Positions 62,842-64,000 of a stretch of DNA of 64,000 nt are shown here, piece by piece. A model generated the notes under the pieces. It made no database searches and was not told the origin of the DNA. It worked only from the letters and a program-made list of their open reading frames with translations. A program made the position numbers and the translations under genes. Position 1 is the first letter of the stretch. The number at the start of each line of letters is the position of its first letter. The stretch covers positions 1 to 64,000 of the forward strand of contig NZ_KZ819077.1 in assembly GCF_003115855.1 (NCBI RefSeq), read 5' to 3'. This DNA is from Brenneria corticis. Lineage in GTDB: Bacteria; Pseudomonadota; Gammaproteobacteria; Enterobacterales; Enterobacteriaceae.

Positions 62842-63825
62842 TCACAACCATTTACTGCGTTTTAACCACCAGGCAACACCGCCAACCAATCCCACCAACA
62901 TCAGGCAAAAGGTGGCGAACCCCAGCCGGGAATCGCCTCCCGGTATCCCGCCCAGATTGACGCCGAACAAGCCGGTGAGAAAGGTGGTGGGGAGAAACAC
63001 CATGGCCAGCAGCGACATGGTATAGGTGCGCCGGTTCATGGCGTCGGTCATTAAGGTAGTGATTTCATCGGATAGCACCGTGGTGCGCGAAATGCTGGCA
63101 TCCAGGTCCTCCAGTCCGCGCCCCAGCCTGTCGGCGATCTCCTGCATTCGGCGTCGGTCGTCGTCCTGCATCCAGGGCAGTTTCTCTCCCGAGAGGCGGG
63201 AAAACACATCCCGCTGCGGGGTCATATAGCGCCGCAATACGATAAGCTGTTTGCGGATCAGCGCCAGTTCGCCCTGCTGGGGGATTTTTTGCTCCAGCAG
63301 ATCTTCTTCCAGATCGACGATTTTTTCATGCAAATCATCGATAAAGTCGCTGGTATGGTCGGTCAGCGCTTCCGCGATGGCAACCAGCCAGCTGCCGCTG
63401 TCCGTCGGCCCATGACCCTCTTGCAGATCGGCCAACACTTCGTCAATCGCCAACAGCTTGCGGCGCCGGGTGGAAATAATCAGCTTATCGGTAATAAACA
63501 CCCGAATGGCGACCAGTTGGTCGGGGCGTGAGTTCTCATTGCGGTTAATGCTGCGCAGCGTGATCATCGTGCCTTCGCCCAGACGGGTGACTCTGGGGCG
63601 TACGCTTTCTCCCAGTAAGGCATCGCGCACGCTGTCCGGGACCAGCGTGGTTTCCGTCAGCCAATGCGCGCTGGCCGGCTGGGTGGAGTCGAGGTGCAGC
63701 CAGCAGGGTTTGGCGTCCGTGACCACATCATCATCGCCTATCGGCGCGATCCCGCCCGCGCCGTTCAACTGGTAGGCATACACCGCGCCGGTGTGTTGCA
63801 GCTCTTTTCCTTTAAAGGATTCCAC
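62842..63825 (-). CDS. zntB: Zinc transporter ZntB (CorA family)
   Basis: 327 aa, the same length as E. coli ZntB, from the GTG at 63825, which has GGAGG 5 bases upstream; the longer frame to the ATG at 63849 is not supported. A cytoplasmic domain (PCWLHLDSTQPASAHWL, LLGESVRPRVTRLGEGTMI) and a long helix precede two C-terminal helices. The first ends in the CorA-family GVNLGGIPGG (GxN motif). ZntB is a proton-coupled Zn2+ carrier. It starts 29 bp after mppA on the same strand and lies upstream of fnrS. Confidence 0.93.
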   Translation of the reverse strand: MESFKGKELQHTGAVYAYQLNGAGGIAPIGDDDVVTDAKPCWLHLDSTQPASAHWLTETTLVPDSVRDALLGESVRPRVTRLGEGTMITLRSINRNENSRPDQLVAIRVFITDKLIISTRRRKLLAIDEVLADLQEGHGPTDSGSWLVAIAEALTDHTSDFIDDLHEKIVDLEEDLLEQKIPQQGELALIRKQLIVLRRYMTPQRDVFSRLSGEKLPWMQDDDRRRMQEIADRLGRGLEDLDASISRTTVLSDEITTLMTDAMNRRTYTMSLLAMVFLPTTFLTGLFGVNLGGIPGGDSRLGFATFCLMLVGLVGGVAWWLKRSKWL

Positions 63826-63854
63826 GCTTTCCTCCGGGTCCGATATCACCCTGT

Positions 63855-64000
63855 TCAGTGTTTAACGATATACAGCGTGTGGCTATAAGCCACGTCCTCC
63901 GGGTTGGCGATCGGATAGCCTTTTACCCAGGGTTTAATCAAACGCCCGTTGGTGTATTGATAGATCGGCGCAATCGGCGCCTCTTCCAGCAGAATCTGCT
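63855..64000 (-). CDS. mppA: MppA/OppA-family periplasmic peptide-binding protein (C-terminal 48 codons)
   Basis: Partial; the 5' end lies beyond the window. The visible end reads LLEEAPIAPIYQYTNGRLIKP (in parts), WVKGYPIANPEDVAYSHT and LYIVKH, the conserved C-terminus of the OppA/MppA family of oligopeptide or murein-tripeptide binding proteins. The neighbourhood (zntB, ttcA, fnrS) suggests mppA, which lies in this region in E. coli, rather than oppA; 48 codons cannot separate the two firmly. Confidence 0.75.
   Translation of the reverse strand, partial: QILLEEAPIAPIYQYTNGRLIKPWVKGYPIANPEDVAYSHTLYIVKH

Overview
The window looks like a chromosome segment of a soft-rot or plant-associated enterobacterium (order Enterobacterales, most likely family Pectobacteriaceae, e.g. 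Brenneria, Dickeya or Pectobacterium). The evidence is near-collinear protein matches to Escherichia coli genes (chaA, dauA, folM, rstAB, asr, ydgD, hrpA, ydbH, ldhA, ttcA, fnrS, zntB, mppA), a G+C-rich base composition, and a giant HecA/CdiA-type adhesin-toxin locus. Many of these genes lie near the replication terminus in E. coli. No tRNA, rRNA, complete insertion sequence or CRISPR array was seen.

Layout. 1-15.3 kb: a two-partner secretion locus on the minus strand, cdiB followed by a cdiA-like gene of more than 4,550 codons whose toxin end lies beyond base 1. 15.5-17.5 kb: a MetQ-family binding protein paired with an enolase-superfamily racemase. 17.9-27.1 kb: a GABA/polyamine-type block with a substrate-binding protein, two permeases, gabD and gabT on the minus strand, and divergently a MocR-type regulator and the ABC ATPase. 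27.2-31.0 kb: a small stress membrane protein, an acyltransferase, a DUF481 outer-membrane-type protein and ChaC. 31.6-38.1 kb: ChaA, DauA, a hypothetical protein, FolM and the RstA/RstB two-component system. 38.1-42.8 kb: a LacI-regulated alpha-galactoside (raffinose/melibiose) uptake and hydrolysis cassette with paired operators. 42.9-47.5 kb: acid-shock gene asr with a candidate RstA box, the tiny ydgU, protease ydgD, an EAL phosphodiesterase and an EcsC protein. 47.5-56 kb: hrpA, the ynbE-ydbH envelope lipid system (ydbL is not present here), ldhA and a DUF333 lipoprotein. 56-60 kb: a PutA that lacks the DNA-binding domain. 60-64 kb: a VapBC toxin-antitoxin pair, ttcA, a 1 kb intergenic region holding a 39-codon proline-rich ORF and the FnrS small RNA with its FNR box, then zntB and the 3' end of mppA.

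The genes form several units: contact-dependent competition or adhesion (cdiBA); uptake and catabolism of GABA-like compounds to succinate (ABC transporter, gabT, gabD and the MocR regulator); alpha-galactoside use; acid/envelope stress signalling (rstAB to asr); and anaerobic regulation (FnrS). The items most worth a second look are the A+T-rich receptor-binding-type segment inside CdiA, the orphan binding-protein/racemase pair, PutA without its ribbon-helix-helix domain, and the unannotated proline-rich microprotein next to fnrS.
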